Source: an uncultured Pseudomonadota bacterium
GTDB taxonomy: Bacteria; Pseudomonadota; Gammaproteobacteria; Steroidobacterales; Steroidobacteraceae
DNA length: 5,766 nt
Direction of reading: 5' to 3'
Assembly: GCA_903910215.1 (NCBI GenBank)
Contig: CAIVYV010000248.1
Span: 1-5,766 of the forward strand
A program made the position numbers and the translations under genes. The notes under the pieces are model-generated. The model searched no databases. It saw only the letters and a list, made by a program, of their open reading frames with translations, and was not told the origin of the DNA. Every line of letters starts with the position of its first letter. Position 1 is the stretch's first letter. Shown here one piece after another: positions 5,284 to 5,766 of the stretch.

Positions 5284-5313
5284 ACGGCGGCAGCGTGGGC
5301 GCTGCGACGCCGT
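5284..5313. repeat. Large bulged hairpin in the leader region upstream of the trpE fragment
   Basis: ACGGCGGCAGCG (5284-5295) pairs with CGCTGC (5300-5305) and CGCCGT (5308-5313), giving 12 bp with a 2-nt bulge (5306-5307) and a 4-nt loop. On the plus strand TTT follows and completes a run of four T with the last stem base, resembling a weak terminator. On the minus strand, the direction of the flanking genes, no T-tract follows. It lies between the WIDFYR gene and the trpE start and might be a structured leader. I see no tryptophan-rich leader peptide, so classical trp attenuation is not supported. Confidence 0.4.
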
Positions 5314-5357
5314 TTTCATAGAAAATTTGCTAACCCGTCATGCGCAGCGCCGGAGAC

Positions 5358-5766
5358 TCACCGGTAAAAGTCGATCCACTGCACCTCGATTCGCGGCGTG
5401 CCCTCGAAGAGCGCGGCAGGAATGACAAATTCCAAAGCCGCCGCCGTCTCTTGCACCACGGCGTGGATCGTCTCGGTTCTTTCCCGCGGATCATTGCGGA
5501 ATTTCCCCGCGGCATCGGCGCGGCGCAAAAGCCACTCGTTCTTCCCCGGGCGCAGGCTTTCACCGAGCTTCCATCGGTCGGTCGAAAGGAAAAATCCCTC
5601 GTAATACGTCCCGCCAACCGGGCGCTTCCACACCAACCGCAGCGTGACCTGCGCGGGCCAGCCTCCCGCGGGTCGCAGCAGCGTGCAGGTCCCAATGTCC
5701 CCACCCGGAACGGAGAGGACGATGCCCTGTCCTGACGGAATCACCGTGACGGGCCGGTTCCGGTCA
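5358..5766 (-). CDS. Unrecognised protein, C-terminal part (5' end outside window)
   Basis: The minus frame is open from the window edge to TGA 5360-5358, giving 135 residues. A GTG at 5744-5742 is only a formal start: the frame continues upstream with protein-like sequence (DRNRPVTV), so the gene very likely begins beyond the window. The visible part looks like a beta-rich domain, with alternating hydrophobic stretches (VTLRLVWKRP, ALEFVIPAALF), no membrane segment, and the ending IEVQWIDFYR. I associate a terminal WIDF(Y/F)R with hypothetical proteins of Verrucomicrobia and Planctomycetes, from memory and not verified. It is on the same strand as the trpE fragment, ending about 165 nt before it. 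No enzymatic motif is visible and I assign no function. Confidence 0.6.
   Translation of the reverse strand, partial: DRNRPVTVIPSGQGIVLSVPGGDIGTCTLLRPAGGWPAQVTLRLVWKRPVGGTYYEGFFLSTDRWKLGESLRPGKNEWLLRRADAAGKFRNDPRERTETIHAVVQETAAALEFVIPAALFEGTPRIEVQWIDFYR

Noticed and set aside
5194..5319. 42-residue N-terminal extension of the chimeric frame (ATG at 5319)
   Set aside because: Arg/Pro-rich, unlike TrpE or any targeting signal, and overlaps a strong hairpin; TrpE homology begins at the ATG at 5193.
1..5766. CRISPR array, insertion sequence or toxin-antitoxin pair
   Set aside because: No regularly spaced repeats, no transposase-like frame, no terminal inverted repeats and no two-gene toxin-antitoxin layout seen on either strand.

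Overview
Most of this window looks like the chromosome of a gammaproteobacterium or close relative. Bases 1425-5040 carry, all on the minus strand, the conserved housekeeping cluster ileS > lspA > ispH, followed by a Fur/Irr-like regulator gene and a tRNA-Thr(CGT) gene that closely resembles the thrW type as I remember it. The genes are packed tightly: ileS/lspA and lspA/ispH both overlap as ATGA, and the regulator starts 8 nt after the ispH stop. This indicates one transcript linking isoleucyl-tRNA charging, lipoprotein signal-peptide cleavage, the last step of the MEP isoprenoid pathway and a metal/haem-type regulator.

Right end (about 5040-5766). The ileS reading frame is not normal. Its first ~48 residues are the N-terminus of anthranilate synthase TrpE, and only from about base 5046 downward does it become IleS. 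The N-terminal ~400 residues of IleS (HIGH motif and CP1 editing domain) are missing. Upstream, also on the minus strand, is the C-terminal part of an unrecognised protein ending WIDFYR. The TrpE piece is of the 'RGNTIPIY...SPVSAF' type, not the usual gammaproteobacterial type. The simplest reading is a junction between two genomes, either a chimeric assembly join or a real recombination, at about 5041-5061.

Left end (1-1424). This side of the tRNA-Thr 3' end looks accessory: lower GC, a long stretch without clear genes, and fragments. It holds (a) a membrane-protein C-terminus on the plus strand that stops 3 bp short of the tRNA and has no recognisable N-terminus; (b) a ~390-bp interval with a plus-strand intrinsic terminator, a possible short RNA unit and an 11-bp copy of the tRNA T-arm; and (c) at bases 1-701 on the minus strand the start of a voltage-gated ion channel gene that runs off the window. 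That protein has a complete S1-S4 voltage sensor followed, with no pore, by a second S1-S2 that aligns to the first without gaps (23 of 56 identical by my count). This tandem voltage sensor is the most unusual biology here; the TrpE-IleS junction is the most important anomaly to resolve.
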